Shown in pieces: positions 17,197 through 25,689 of a stretch of 50,130 nucleotides of DNA. The DNA is from Acidobacteriaceae bacterium. GTDB taxonomy: Bacteria > Acidobacteriota > Terriglobia > Terriglobales > Acidobacteriaceae. Made by a program: the position numbers and the translations under genes. Position 1 is the first letter of the stretch. Each line of letters begins with the position of its first letter. The DNA is taken from contig PLOI01000093.1 in the NCBI GenBank assembly GCA_003142015.1, positions 25,464 through 75,593 on the forward strand, read 5' to 3'. The notes beneath the pieces were generated by a model, which saw nothing but the letters and a program-made list of their open reading frames with translations, searched no databases and was not told the origin of the DNA.

Positions 17197-18054
17197 TTGT
17201 CCGATATTTCCCCTGCTTTTCCGCCCGTTCCGTTGACGCTTGAAGGCTCATTCCTGCTCCACCAGTTTTTTCGCTTCGATTGGAAGGCTTGGCGCGCCCG
17301 TGCGGCCCCCGAACGAAAGAAGATTGTTGCGGATGCTACTGCCGCGCTGCAGCGTTTAGAGCGCGCCAACCCCAAAGAAACAAATCCGGACGCGCCGATT
17401 CAGACGGCGCTCTTCTCCCAGCTCGGCCACAAAGGCGATCTGATTCTCGTCCACTTCCGCGACTCGCTCGAAGCTCTCAACCAGGTTGAACTCGATCTGG
17501 CGCAGACGAAGCTGTACGATTTTCTCGATCTGCGTCACTCTTATGTTTCAATCGTCGAACTCGGCCTCTACGAATCCTCGCGGAAGACGTATGAAGCGGC
17601 CACGGCCAAGGGATTCGAAGCGCACACCCCGGAGTGGAACGCGGAAATCGCCGCTTCGCTCCAGCGTGGATCGGACGCCATGGCACCGCGCCTCTTTCCC
17701 ACCGTTCCTGAAGCGAAGTACCTCTGCTTCTATCCCATGGATCGCAAGCGCGGTGAGCAGGTCAACTGGTACAGCGTCCCTTTCGCCGACCGCCAGCGCA
17801 TGATGCACGAACACGGACTAATCGGCCGCCGCTACGGCGACGTGGTCAAGCAAATCATCTCCGGTTCGATTGGCATGGACGATTGGGAGTGGGGAGTAGA
17901 CCTCTTCGCCGACGATCCCGTGGTCTTCAAAAAGCTCATCTACGAGATGCGCTTCGATGAAGTCAGCGCGGTGTATGCGCTGTTCGGACAGTTTTTCATC
18001 GGCGTTCGGCTGCCGATTGAGAAACTCGGCGGCTGGCTCGAAGGAAAGCTATGA
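17197..18054 (+). CDS. hemQ: HemQ-type coproheme decarboxylase (chlorite dismutase fold)
   Basis: Predicted to decarboxylate iron-coproporphyrin III to heme b, the last step of the coproporphyrin-dependent heme pathway. The 285-residue length fits HemQ. The C-terminal domain has the family pattern: catalytic Tyr179 in CFYPMDRKR, then NWYSVPFADRQRMMHEHG with the likely proximal His206, RRYGDVVKQI, DDWEWGVDLFADDP, IYEMRFDEVSAVYALFGQFF. The distal Arg that marks true chlorite dismutases is not evident, and Gln/Ser-type HemQ chemistry is more likely. Start is a TTG at 17197 with GAGGAGG 5 nt upstream. It lies about 2.6 kb from the heme operon hemD end, but is transcribed separately. Confidence 0.92.
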   Translation: MSDISPAFPPVPLTLEGSFLLHQFFRFDWKAWRARAAPERKKIVADATAALQRLERANPKETNPDAPIQTALFSQLGHKGDLILVHFRDSLEALNQVELDLAQTKLYDFLDLRHSYVSIVELGLYESSRKTYEAATAKGFEAHTPEWNAEIAASLQRGSDAMAPRLFPTVPEAKYLCFYPMDRKRGEQVNWYSVPFADRQRMMHEHGLIGRRYGDVVKQIISGSIGMDDWEWGVDLFADDPVVFKKLIYEMRFDEVSAVYALFGQFFIGVRLPIEKLGGWLEGKL

Positions 18055-18136
18055 GGTCGGCAATTATTGGATTGCATTTCGACTGTTCGAGTGGAACAAT
18101 TGCAGCAAACTTGGGTCTTGTGGTCGAGGTAGCGCA

Positions 18137-19267
18137 ATGCAGATGATTCATTGCCCGAACTGCGGGAAGCTGACTGGATTTAAGAGGTCGCTAGGGTTCG
18201 GCACCTTTTTCATCGTCGTGCTTACCGGCGGCCTCTGGCTATTGGCGATTCCATTTTATCCGTTGCGTTGCATTACCTGCGGGCTAACGCGCAGCTCAGC
18301 GGTCTTACACAATTTCGCCGCTTGGTATCGAAGCCTCAGCCCGCACGGCAAAACCTTTATGAACACCGCCGCAGGGATAATGCTGCTCCTTCTCGGTGTG
18401 ATGTGGTTCAACGGAGCGCGGAACCCGGCGGCGCAGCGCAGTCAATCATCGCTGAGTTCAGCGCACTATAGCGGAGACGCCTCGGATGCGGGCAATGATG
18501 AGCCTGGCGCTGTTGCGCCCGTCGTCTACAGTGTTGCAGAAATCACCGGCGCTAAGAACCAGATACCAACGGGTACTGAGCTCACCGTCCGAGGAACGTT
18601 TTACCGACCAAGGTGGTGGCCAGCCGCCGAATACGGAGGAGACCCATGCTCGAAGCTATTAGCCTTTGGGACGGTGAGCGTCGAACACGGTGAGGCCAAT
18701 CCTAGGGCCTATTGTCAGTTCTCGGCTGTGCTGCAGGACGAAGATGCGCGTCAAATCCGATGGCTGGAATGCGACATGAGCCCAGAAGAGCTGCGGGCTG
18801 CGATACAACAATACACTTATGGGAGCCGCGTGCAGGCGCATGGGACGTATGGCAGTTCGCTGGACTTTCAGGCTGGCGCCGGCCTTGTGGGACTGCCGGT
18901 CTTGGAGAATTGTACCTTGGAGCCTTTGCCGCCACGGTCGGCGCCTACAATGGAAGCGCCACGTCAATCATCATCACTAACAGCTGCGCCAGTTGATTCG
19001 CCCGTGCCAACTGAGAGGCCAAGTGAAGACGCTAATCCGAGCGCTTCCCGCACCACCCCAGACAAAGCTCACAACCAATTTGTCCCTAAGGACAATTCTC
19101 AACGAGTCTCGTCGGACGTTGTTGCGCTGGGCCAAACCTATGACGAAGTTCTGGCAATCCTCGGGCCACCCGCCTCCGTCACCATAGGCGCCAAACACGT
19201 CTATATCTATCCGCATCTCAAGGTCGTCTTTGTTGATAGGAGGGTTTCGGAAATCCAGCGGTTTTGA
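18137..19267 (+). CDS. Zinc-ribbon, two-TM protein with SmpA/OmlA-like tail
   Basis: A 376-residue protein I cannot assign to a named family. It starts with a zinc ribbon formed by CPNC (residues 6-9) and CITC (45-48), with a transmembrane segment between the two Cys pairs (FGTFFIVVLTGGLWLLAI). A second membrane segment follows at about 70-92 (NTAAGIMLLLLGVMWF). The middle has a beta-rich stretch (TGTELTVRGTFYRP), possibly OB-like, then a Pro/Ser/Thr-rich linker. The last ~45 residues (LGQTYDEVLAILGPP...) resemble the SmpA/OmlA beta-alpha fold of BamE-type proteins. Start 18137 is supported by GAGGT 6 nt upstream; the frame is open further into hemQ. It is followed after 27 nt by a small gene. 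Confidence 0.65.
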   Translation: MQMIHCPNCGKLTGFKRSLGFGTFFIVVLTGGLWLLAIPFYPLRCITCGLTRSSAVLHNFAAWYRSLSPHGKTFMNTAAGIMLLLLGVMWFNGARNPAAQRSQSSLSSAHYSGDASDAGNDEPGAVAPVVYSVAEITGAKNQIPTGTELTVRGTFYRPRWWPAAEYGGDPCSKLLAFGTVSVEHGEANPRAYCQFSAVLQDEDARQIRWLECDMSPEELRAAIQQYTYGSRVQAHGTYGSSLDFQAGAGLVGLPVLENCTLEPLPPRSAPTMEAPRQSSSLTAAPVDSPVPTERPSEDANPSASRTTPDKAHNQFVPKDNSQRVSSDVVALGQTYDEVLAILGPPASVTIGAKHVYIYPHLKVVFVDRRVSEIQRF

Positions 19268-19294
19268 AACCAAGAAAGGAGAGAACTGACAAAA

Positions 19295-19543
19295 ATGAAA
19301 AACCAAAACAGTCTAATCATCGAAAAATCGACCAGTAAGGCAAGAGAAATTCATATTCGCCTCTGCGCTGCAATGGCTGATCTGGACGCAACCGGGGTAA
19401 TAACAAAGGGTAGCGATGCCGGTAGGCATTTACAAGATGCCCGGTCAGGGATGGATATTTTGCTGAAGATTCTTACGAGCGAAGTCAAGCCAGACTCAAC
19501 TTTTGGGCTACAAAAGCCATTTGGGGTGAATACAAAAATCTAA
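19295..19543 (+). CDS. Small protein of unknown function
   Basis: An 82-residue, probably soluble helical protein with no motif I know. It has an excellent ribosome site (AAGGAGAG about 8 nt upstream), and its stop lies 3 nt before the nth start, so it is probably translated and co-transcribed with the zinc-ribbon gene and nth. Base composition is a little more AT-rich than its neighbours. Confidence 0.55.
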   Translation: MKNQNSLIIEKSTSKAREIHIRLCAAMADLDATGVITKGSDAGRHLQDARSGMDILLKILTSEVKPDSTFGLQKPFGVNTKI

Positions 19544-19546
19544 AGT

Positions 19547-20254
19547 ATGCAAAAAAACAAGCCAACCAGCAATCACACAGCGAAAATACCTCCACAATCG
19601 CCTCGCGGCCGTCTCGCTCCCGACCGCATCGCCGCCATTCTTGCAGCCCTCGACGAAGCCTACCCACATGCCGTGTGCGCCCTGACGCATAACTCGCCCT
19701 GGGAACTGTTGGTAGCCACAATCCTCTCTGCGCAATGCACGGATGTGCGCGTGAACATGGTGACGCCGGAGCTATTCCGCCGCTTCCCGACCCCGCAGAA
19801 AATGGCTAAGGCAACCCTGCCACAACTTGAAGCCCTCATCCGCACGACGGGATTTTTTCACAATAAAGCCAAGTCAATTCAGGGCGCGGCCCGCAAAATT
19901 GTCTCCAACTTCAACGGCCAAGTCCCGCAGACTCTAGCCGAACTTATCACCATACCCGGCGCGGCGCGCAAAACGGCCAATGTGGTTCTCGGCGTGGCAT
20001 ATGGCAAGGCTGAAGGCGTCGTTGTGGACACGCACGTCTTCCGCATCACGCACCGTCTCGGCCTGGCCAAAGGCGAGACGCCGCAAAAAGTCGAGCAGGA
20101 GTTGATGCGAATCCTTCCGCAAAGCTGCTGGATTGATTTCTCTCACCAGATCATCCATCACGGCCGCCAAATCTGCGAGGCGCGCAAGCCCAAGTGCGAC
20201 CGCTGCAATCTCGAACAGCTTTGCAACGCCAAAGACAAGACCTGGCAATCCTGA
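19547..20254 (+). CDS. nth: Endonuclease III, DNA glycosylase/AP lyase
   Basis: Base-excision repair enzyme that removes oxidised pyrimidines and cleaves the AP site. The 235-residue protein has a slightly extended, basic N-terminus of about 27 residues. The helix-hairpin-helix motif is at TIPGAARKTANVVLG, where Lys of RKTA is the Schiff-base nucleophile, and the catalytic Asp is in VVVDTHVFRITHRLGL. The [4Fe-4S] cluster ligands are the Cys-X6-Cys-X2-Cys-X5-Cys set in CEARKPKCDRCNLEQLC. All key residues are present. The normal LPGVGRKTA is here IPGAARKTA, a small change in the hairpin. It is the last gene of a plus-strand group converging on hemD. Confidence 0.96.
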   Translation: MQKNKPTSNHTAKIPPQSPRGRLAPDRIAAILAALDEAYPHAVCALTHNSPWELLVATILSAQCTDVRVNMVTPELFRRFPTPQKMAKATLPQLEALIRTTGFFHNKAKSIQGAARKIVSNFNGQVPQTLAELITIPGAARKTANVVLGVAYGKAEGVVVDTHVFRITHRLGLAKGETPQKVEQELMRILPQSCWIDFSHQIIHHGRQICEARKPKCDRCNLEQLCNAKDKTWQS

Positions 20255-20657
20255 ATTCCGCTCCGTAATTTCATCTCGGCTGTTACAGTTAATTGCCTTC
20301 CGACGATGCACAATAAATGAATGAATAACGACCTGTGCAGTGTCAGCTATGTCCCCGATTCAATATGTCGGACTTCCGCCCGGTTTATACCACCCTACCG
20401 TACCCCACCCCCCTCCCCCAGTGGAGGCCGTCTTATGACCCTTGCTTCACTTGTAACCTGCATGAAATCAAATGATTACGGTTTTAACCTATTAACTGAT
20501 CGGTAACACTAAACCTCGGATTTTGCCCATTTTTTAGCCCAAAAGGGCCTGGTTTTAACCGGAAAACGTCCTTTTTCGCCCTCGCGCGCTTGGCGAAACC
20601 GATGTCTGCTGTCGGTAACCTATAAACTTGATTTTTCCTGACTCGCAGCGCTGTCGA
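20255..20657. other. 403-bp intergenic region between convergent nth and hemD
   Basis: No gene is expected here as both neighbours end into it. It holds the C-rich element at 20376-20419 (see repeats), then AT-rich sequence with two copies of GGTTTTAACC (20480-20489 and 20551-20560) and a GCCCAAAAGGGC palindrome near 20538-20549. It is unusually long and AT-rich for a gap between two 3' ends and looks like a dispersed element. Confidence 0.55.
20376..20419 (+). repeat. C-rich intergenic element, copy 1
   Basis: CCGCCCGGTTTATACC (20376-20391) followed by a 16-nt spacer and the tract C6-T-C5 (20408-20419). The same 16-nt head and a C5-T-C6 tract occur inverted at 36679-36717. AT-rich sequence follows in both cases. 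Confidence 0.7.
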
Positions 20658-21455
20658 TCAGATGAGTTCGCGGCGCAAAACACACACGACCGCAGCGATC
20701 AGTCCAGTAATGTCGGATGGGTCGGCCTCCGCTGCGGGCGGCCAACCGAGTTCGCGTAGCGTCTTACTGGTAACCGGTCCAATCGAAACAGCCGGAACCA
20801 GGGCAATCGGCCACGCAACATTCGCAGCGCGCGCCGCTTCCGCCAGATGGGTTGCGCTGGAAGAGCTCGTAAAGGTGACCGCGTCGATTCCGCTGCGAAT
20901 AGCACTGCGCAGTTGCTCCGGCGCGGCTTTGGGCAGAACGTTGCAGTATGCGTCCACCACATCGACCGCGACGCCAGCAAGGCGCAATGATTCGGGAATC
21001 ACATCACGGACAACGGCAGCCCGCGCCAGCAGAATTCGCTGGCCGGATGGCTTGCTTTGGAGCGTTTGCAGTAACCCCTCGACCAGGCTCTCCGCCACGT
21101 ATGCTTGCGGGATAAAAGCAACCTTGAATCCAGCCTTGCGCGCTTCAGCAGCCGTCGATGCGCCCACCGCGGCCACCTTCAGCCAGGCAAGCTGTGACAC
21201 CGAAATTCCCAACGCCGCCGCGCGCTCGACGAGCGCGTGTACCGCGTTGGCGCTGGTCAGGATGAGCCAATCGTAGCTTGCGAACTGGCGGAGAGCAGCA
21301 TCCAGCGGCGTGAAACTGGCCGGCGGATGAATCTCCAGCACCGGAACCTCGACCGGCTCCGCGCCCAGCGCGCGCATTCCTTGGCTGAGCTTGCCCGCCT
21401 GATGCGCAGCGCGGGTCACCAGAATCCTGCGACCTAGCAGCGGCGGCAAACTCAC
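20658..21455 (-). CDS. hemD: Uroporphyrinogen-III synthase
   Basis: Cyclises hydroxymethylbilane with inversion of ring D to give uroporphyrinogen III. The 265-residue protein has the weakly conserved HemD two-lobe pattern: LLGRRILVTRAAHQAGKLSQ at the N-terminus, PVLEIHPP, YDWLILTSANAVHALVERA, the hinge VAAVGASTAAEARKAGF, the second-lobe DAVTFTSSSSATHLAEAA and the end VSIGPVTSKTLRELGW. The start overlaps the hemC stop by 4 nt (ATGA), so translation is coupled. Last gene of ccsA-hemA-hemC-hemD. Sequence conservation is always low in this family; context settles the call. Confidence 0.92.
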   Translation of the reverse strand: MSLPPLLGRRILVTRAAHQAGKLSQGMRALGAEPVEVPVLEIHPPASFTPLDAALRQFASYDWLILTSANAVHALVERAAALGISVSQLAWLKVAAVGASTAAEARKAGFKVAFIPQAYVAESLVEGLLQTLQSKPSGQRILLARAAVVRDVIPESLRLAGVAVDVVDAYCNVLPKAAPEQLRSAIRSGIDAVTFTSSSSATHLAEAARAANVAWPIALVPAVSIGPVTSKTLRELGWPPAAEADPSDITGLIAAVVCVLRRELI

Positions 21456-22423
21456 TTCAAGCCTCCGGTGGTGGCAGCGGCAAGCAGCGGGCCCGCGCCC
21501 GCATCGATCAGCATTTGCGCCGCCAAGCGGCCTAGTGAGGCTGGGTCAGCGCCGGCATCAGGCGCGCGGTGCCGCGTCTCTCGATGATAGATGCGCACCG
21601 ACTTGCCGGTCTCGGGACTAGCGACGACGGCAAAAATTTCGTCCCACAACTCAGGCCTGCTTCCCGTCACCTCACTCAAGCCTGTCCGGCAATAAATGCC
21701 GATCGGAACCTGGCAGCCTCCTCCGAGAGTCGCCAGCGCAGCCCGCTCAGCGGTCACGGCAAAGCGCGTCGTCGCGTCGTCGAGAAATGCAACCGCTGCG
21801 ATGGTAACGGCGTCGTCTTTGCGAGTCTCAATACCCAACGCGCCCTGCCCTGCGGCAGGACAAAACTCTCGCGGCTCCATCCGCTCGCGCACCCACTCGG
21901 TCTTTTCTAGCCGATCCAGGCCCGCCGATGCCAGCAGAATCGCATCCACTTGCCCTTCTGCCATCTTGCGCAGCCGCGTGTCCACATTGCCGCGAAACTC
22001 GACGGTTGCGATGTCGGGCCGGAGCGCCTTCAACTGCGCTCGCCGGCGCTGGCTGCTGGTACCCACGCGCGCGCCCTTAGGCAACGCGGCGAGATTTTCA
22101 TACATCACCGAGACGAACGCGTCTCGCGGGTCAACCCGCGGAGGCGTCGCGGCCAGCGTAAAGGGCTCCGGCAACTCCGTGGGCAAATCTTTGAGCGAGT
22201 GCACTGCCAGGTCCACGCGTTTGGCGGCCAGCGCCTCCTCAATCTCCTTGGTGAACATTCCCTTTGAACCAACCTGTGCGAAGGTGACCTCTTGCAGGCG
22301 GTCGCCGGTAGTCTTGATGATCGTAATCTCGACAGAATGGCCCTGGCCGCGAAGCAGCGTGGCAATGTGCTTTGCCTGCCACAAGGCCAGTTGCGAGCCA
22401 CGGCTTCCGATGCGCAGGTTCAT
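21452..22423 (-). CDS. hemC: Hydroxymethylbilane synthase (porphobilinogen deaminase)
   Basis: Condenses four porphobilinogen units into hydroxymethylbilane. The 323-residue protein starts MNLRIGSRGSQLALWQA and shows KTTGDR, HSLKDLPTELP, the Arg-rich GTSSQRRRAQL, FRGNVDTRL and AAGQGALGIE. The dipyrromethane cofactor is carried by Cys237 in LGGGCQVPIGIYC. Start is at 22423, overlapping the hemA stop by 4 nt; the frame is open upstream into hemA but without family similarity. Cytoplasmic. Placed between hemA and hemD in a translationally coupled operon. Confidence 0.96.
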   Translation of the reverse strand: MNLRIGSRGSQLALWQAKHIATLLRGQGHSVEITIIKTTGDRLQEVTFAQVGSKGMFTKEIEEALAAKRVDLAVHSLKDLPTELPEPFTLAATPPRVDPRDAFVSVMYENLAALPKGARVGTSSQRRRAQLKALRPDIATVEFRGNVDTRLRKMAEGQVDAILLASAGLDRLEKTEWVRERMEPREFCPAAGQGALGIETRKDDAVTIAAVAFLDDATTRFAVTAERAALATLGGGCQVPIGIYCRTGLSEVTGSRPELWDEIFAVVASPETGKSVRIYHRETRHRAPDAGADPASLGRLAAQMLIDAGAGPLLAAATTGGLK

Positions 22424-23796
22424 GGGCGTCTCGCCTCGCTGTTCTCGCTCAGGTGTGCTTCCTCTTCTTCGAAATTCGTTGCGCTCACTTGACTTGCCAT
22501 AGTAGAAGGTTCCTGCTCGGCAGCACCAGCAGGGAGCGACCAAGTCTCACAGAGCGCTTCCAGGCGCGCCGCATCATGCTCACGCGCAGCCTGCTTGAGC
22601 GCCTGCATCGGCGGATGGAGAAACTTGTTGACCAGTCCTCGAGTGAGCGACTCGACCGCCGCTATCTGCTCCGCGCTTAACAGACCCAACCGAGTCTGTG
22701 CGCGCTTGAGTTCCGCCTGGCGAATCTCCTCGGCCTGGCGCTGCAAGGCGACAATCGCCGGAGCCACATTGACCGTGAGCAGCCGCTGATGGAAGCGTTC
22801 GACCTCGCCGGCAATCAGAGCCTCGGCGTCCGTGGCCTCGCGGCTGCGTTCGGCCATGTGCGCGGCGGCCACTTGCTGCAGGTCGTCAATGTCATAGACA
22901 AAGATGCCCTCCAGCTTGCCCATCTCCGGGTCCACGTCGCGAGGCACGGCAATGTCGATGAAGAACATCGGCCGATTGCGGCGGCGGCGCAGAAACTCCT
23001 GGCCGTGCTCGCGCCGGAAGATAGGGTGCGGCGCGCCGGTCGAGCTGATGACGATGTCGGCCTGGCTGGCGGCTTCGTAAAGTTGGTCAAATGGGATGAC
23101 CTGGCCCTGAAACGTGTCGGCCATTCGCCGCGCGCGCTCGAGGGTGCGGTTGGTCACCAGAATCGCTCCCGCACCCTGCTGAACCAGATGCCGCGCGGCC
23201 AGCTCGCTCATCTTGCCCGCGCCGACCAGAAAAACCGTGCGGCCCTGGAGCGATCCGAAGATTTTGCGGGCCAGTTCCACAGCGACTGAGGCGATGGAGA
23301 CCGAGTTTGAGCCGATTTCGGTCTCGGAGCGAACTTTCTTGGCGGCGGCAAAGGCGCTCTGCAACAAGTGTTCGAGCTGGCCGCCCACGGTGCCCGAGGC
23401 GCGGGCTACGGCAAAAGCTTCTTTTACCTGGCCGAGAATCTGCGGCTCTCCCACCACCATCGAATCCAGGCTGGCGGCCACGCGGAAGAGATGCCGCACG
23501 GCCTCCTTGTCTTGATGCTCATAGAGGTGCGGAGCCAGAAGCGCCGGGTCAAGCCCGAAGTGCCGGTGTAGAAAGCTGGTAAGGCCGTCCGAAGGCGAAT
23601 CGGCGCTGGACGAATCGACAGCGGCCAGAATCTCTACGCGGTTGCAGGTGGACACAATCATGCACTCGGTCACCCCCGGCACCGCCGCCAGGGCACGAGT
23701 GGCCTCCGGCAGATCCTCGCGCGAGATGGCGATCCGCTCACGCACCTCAATGGGCGCGGTCTTGTGGTTGATGCCGATGAGCGACAGGGTCATCAC
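22420..23796 (-). CDS. hemA: Glutamyl-tRNA reductase
   Basis: First committed enzyme of the C5 tetrapyrrole route; reduces glutamyl-tRNA to glutamate-1-semialdehyde with NADPH. The 458-residue protein has the N-terminal catalytic domain with NHKTAPIEVRER and the active-site Cys51 in MIVSTCNRVEI, the segment SLDSMVVGEPQILGQVK, an NADPH-binding domain with FLVGAGKMSELAARHL, and a helical dimerisation tail. The C-terminal ~40 residues after the dimer domain are an extension rich in Glu and Ser. Overlaps ccsA by 4 nt upstream and hemC by 4 nt downstream, typical of tightly coupled translation. This implies the C5 pathway, not ALA synthase. Confidence 0.97.
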   Translation of the reverse strand: MMTLSLIGINHKTAPIEVRERIAISREDLPEATRALAAVPGVTECMIVSTCNRVEILAAVDSSSADSPSDGLTSFLHRHFGLDPALLAPHLYEHQDKEAVRHLFRVAASLDSMVVGEPQILGQVKEAFAVARASGTVGGQLEHLLQSAFAAAKKVRSETEIGSNSVSIASVAVELARKIFGSLQGRTVFLVGAGKMSELAARHLVQQGAGAILVTNRTLERARRMADTFQGQVIPFDQLYEAASQADIVISSTGAPHPIFRREHGQEFLRRRRNRPMFFIDIAVPRDVDPEMGKLEGIFVYDIDDLQQVAAAHMAERSREATDAEALIAGEVERFHQRLLTVNVAPAIVALQRQAEEIRQAELKRAQTRLGLLSAEQIAAVESLTRGLVNKFLHPPMQALKQAAREHDAARLEALCETWSLPAGAAEQEPSTMASQVSATNFEEEEAHLSENSEARRP

Positions 23797-24638
23797 GGGC
23801 CATACCTGTGAATCCGGCTGAATACATTAGCCGCCATCACGGCCAACATAATGAGGAAGACCGCGCCGGAGAGATAAGCCGCCCGGCGTCCGCGGAGACC
23901 GGCAGTACGGCGAACAAAAAGCAGGGCCACGTAAACCACCCACATCGCAAAGGAGGCAATCACCTTGGGGTCGAGGAAATAGGCAGCGCCAAGAGGCGTC
24001 TCCTGCGCCAGCACCGAGCCGATGACCAGACCCACGGTCATGCAAGGAAAACCAAATTCAAGAGTCGCATGGGCGATGCGCTCCAGGGTATCGAGAGGCG
24101 GCAGCCAATCCAGAGGAAGCCACCAGGAGTCTTCGCCGGGCTTGTGCTTGCTTTTCAGGCGGCGCTCCTGAACGAGGTAAAGCACCGAGGCCAGCAGACT
24201 GAAACCCAGCGCGACATAGGCCGCCAGCAACGCGGAGATGTGGGCCAGGAGCCAACTGATGCGTACGCCTTCCGAGGGGAAGGTGTAGCGGTCGGGTCCC
24301 AGGGCGGGAACAAAAACGGCAAAAAACGTGATTGGTAAAACAAAAATGCCAAGGGAGATCGCGTCATAGAGCCACCAGACGACAAAAAATATGCCGGCCA
24401 CGGCAAACCCCAGCAGCGATTCGACTTCGCGCACGCCGACGGGCGTCCAGCGATGCGCCTGAACGAGCATTTCGACACACGAGATGAAGTGGAAAAAGAA
24501 GGCCATCCCCGCCAGGTGAACGCAGGTTTTGCGCCAGCGCACGATGCCATAGAGCACGGCTGGAAAAACTGCCACAGCGGCCGCTGCATAAAGGATTGCC
24601 GCAACTCGGAGCCAAAGAAGGTACAGAGGAAGGTACAT
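23793..24638 (-). CDS. CcsA/HemX-like cytochrome c assembly membrane protein
   Basis: A 281-residue polytopic membrane protein with about eight hydrophobic segments, matching the cytochrome c assembly (CcsA/CcmC/HemX) family. In Bacillus, HemX is encoded beside hemA and lowers glutamyl-tRNA reductase level; CcsA proteins handle heme at the outer side of the membrane. Conserved aromatic and His positions typical of the family are suggested by AHISALLAAYVALGFSLLASV and LEFGFPCMTVGLVIGS; the WxWD-like heme loop is not obvious, which favours HemX over true CcsA. First gene of the heme operon, with an AAGGTG ribosome site and two palindromes just upstream. Confidence 0.85.
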   Translation of the reverse strand: MYLPLYLLWLRVAAILYAAAAVAVFPAVLYGIVRWRKTCVHLAGMAFFFHFISCVEMLVQAHRWTPVGVREVESLLGFAVAGIFFVVWWLYDAISLGIFVLPITFFAVFVPALGPDRYTFPSEGVRISWLLAHISALLAAYVALGFSLLASVLYLVQERRLKSKHKPGEDSWWLPLDWLPPLDTLERIAHATLEFGFPCMTVGLVIGSVLAQETPLGAAYFLDPKVIASFAMWVVYVALLFVRRTAGLRGRRAAYLSGAVFLIMLAVMAANVFSRIHRYGP

Positions 24639-24651
24639 TCGATTTTCACCT

Positions 24652-24672
24652 TACTGGTGCAAGCAACCAGTA
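24652..24672. promoter_or_regulatory. Inverted repeat next to the heme operon start
   Basis: TACTGGT (24652-24658) and ACCAGTA (24666-24672) form perfect 7-bp arms around a 7-nt spacer, 14-34 nt upstream of the ccsA/hemX start codon and touching its Shine-Dalgarno. On the minus strand a TATACT, a possible -10 box, overlaps its edge. It may be an operator or an RNA hairpin hiding the ribosome site. Confidence 0.45.
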
Positions 24673-24674
24673 TA

Positions 24675-24691
24675 CTGTGATGCAAATCACC
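24675..24691. promoter_or_regulatory. FNR/CRP-type palindrome before the heme operon
   Basis: The core GTGAT-GCAA-ATCAC (24677-24690) has perfect 5-bp arms with a 4-nt spacer, fitting the CRP/FNR superfamily pattern (TTGAT-N4-ATCAA or TGTGA-N6-TCACA). It is about 40-53 nt upstream of the heme operon's first start codon and also in the leader region of divergent deoC, so it could serve either. Confidence 0.5.
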
Positions 24692-24876
24692 AAATGGGGC
24701 ATGGAACCGACCTTGTCGGTCTCCCACGCTGGTCGTCCTTACCTTGATTGTCTCCCCGAATCGAGATACGCAGGGAATAAACCGGAGACGACCGGCAGAC
24801 ATTATACTTAATCCTGCAGAGTACGCGAGGAGCCGTCAACCAAGAGCGGCATTTCGCCGGCAAGGAGCAGGACCTT

Positions 24877-25632
24877 ATGACTACGCCCACCCCGATCCAG
24901 GACGTGGATTTTGAATTTGACAATGGTAGCTTCAATTCCGCGGCATTTGCCACCGCAACTTTGTCGAATTGGCAGGCCCTGGCCGCCGTAATCGACCACA
25001 CTCTGCTGAAACCCGACGCCACCCGCGACCAAGTGGAGAGCCTTTGCGACGAGGCAATTCGCTACCGCTTCGCCTGTGCCATGGTGAACCCGGTGTGGGT
25101 TTCCACGGCGGTCGGCGTGCTTTCCGGCACCGGCGTTCCCGTGGGCGTGGTGATCGGCTTTCCGCTGGGCGCGTCGCTGGTGTCCACACTCCACCAGGAA
25201 GCGGCTGCGCTGATCCGGCTGGGCGCGCGCGAGCTGGACATGGTGATTCCCATTGGCCTGCTCAAGAGCGGCAATTATCTGGCCGTGCAGAACACCATCC
25301 ACACAGTGGCCATCGTTGCTCATCATCACGGAGTACTGCTCAAGGTGATTCTGGAGACCGCGCTGTTGAGCATGGAAGAGAAACTGCGCGGGTCTGAGTT
25401 GGCCATCCTGGCCGGAGCGGATTTTATCAAGACTTCGACAGGCTTTGCCTCGAGCGGAGCAACCCCGGACGATGTGGCGCTCATGCGTGGCGTGGCCGGC
25501 AACCGATGCGGTGTAAAGGCCGCGGGCGGCATCCGCACCCTGGCCAACGTGAAGGCGCTGCTGGAAGCAGGAGCTACGCGCATCGGCGCCTCGGCCTCTG
25601 TGGCCATTGTGCGGGAGTTGGGAGCTGAGTAA
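24877..25632 (+). CDS. deoC: Deoxyribose-phosphate aldolase
   Basis: Cleaves 2-deoxyribose 5-phosphate to glyceraldehyde 3-phosphate and acetaldehyde in deoxynucleoside breakdown. The 251-residue TIM barrel has IDHTLLKPDATRDQVE, ELDMVIPIG (Asp121), LLKVILETALL, and the Schiff-base Lys185 in DFIKTSTGF, then VKAAGGIRT with a further conserved Lys. An N-terminal extension of about 35 residues precedes the usual start of the family. Ribosome site AAGGAG lies 10 nt upstream of the ATG. Divergent from the heme operon and monocistronic. Confidence 0.96.
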   Translation: MTTPTPIQDVDFEFDNGSFNSAAFATATLSNWQALAAVIDHTLLKPDATRDQVESLCDEAIRYRFACAMVNPVWVSTAVGVLSGTGVPVGVVIGFPLGASLVSTLHQEAAALIRLGARELDMVIPIGLLKSGNYLAVQNTIHTVAIVAHHHGVLLKVILETALLSMEEKLRGSELAILAGADFIKTSTGFASSGATPDDVALMRGVAGNRCGVKAAGGIRTLANVKALLEAGATRIGASASVAIVRELGAE

Positions 25633-25689
25633 ATCCTCATAGAGCAACTCGAACTGTCAGAGGCATAACTTCAGGGAGGTATTTGCGCT

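Noticed and set aside
20321-20506. 61-codon open frame between nth and hemD
   Set aside because: No ribosome site; it runs through the C-rich element.
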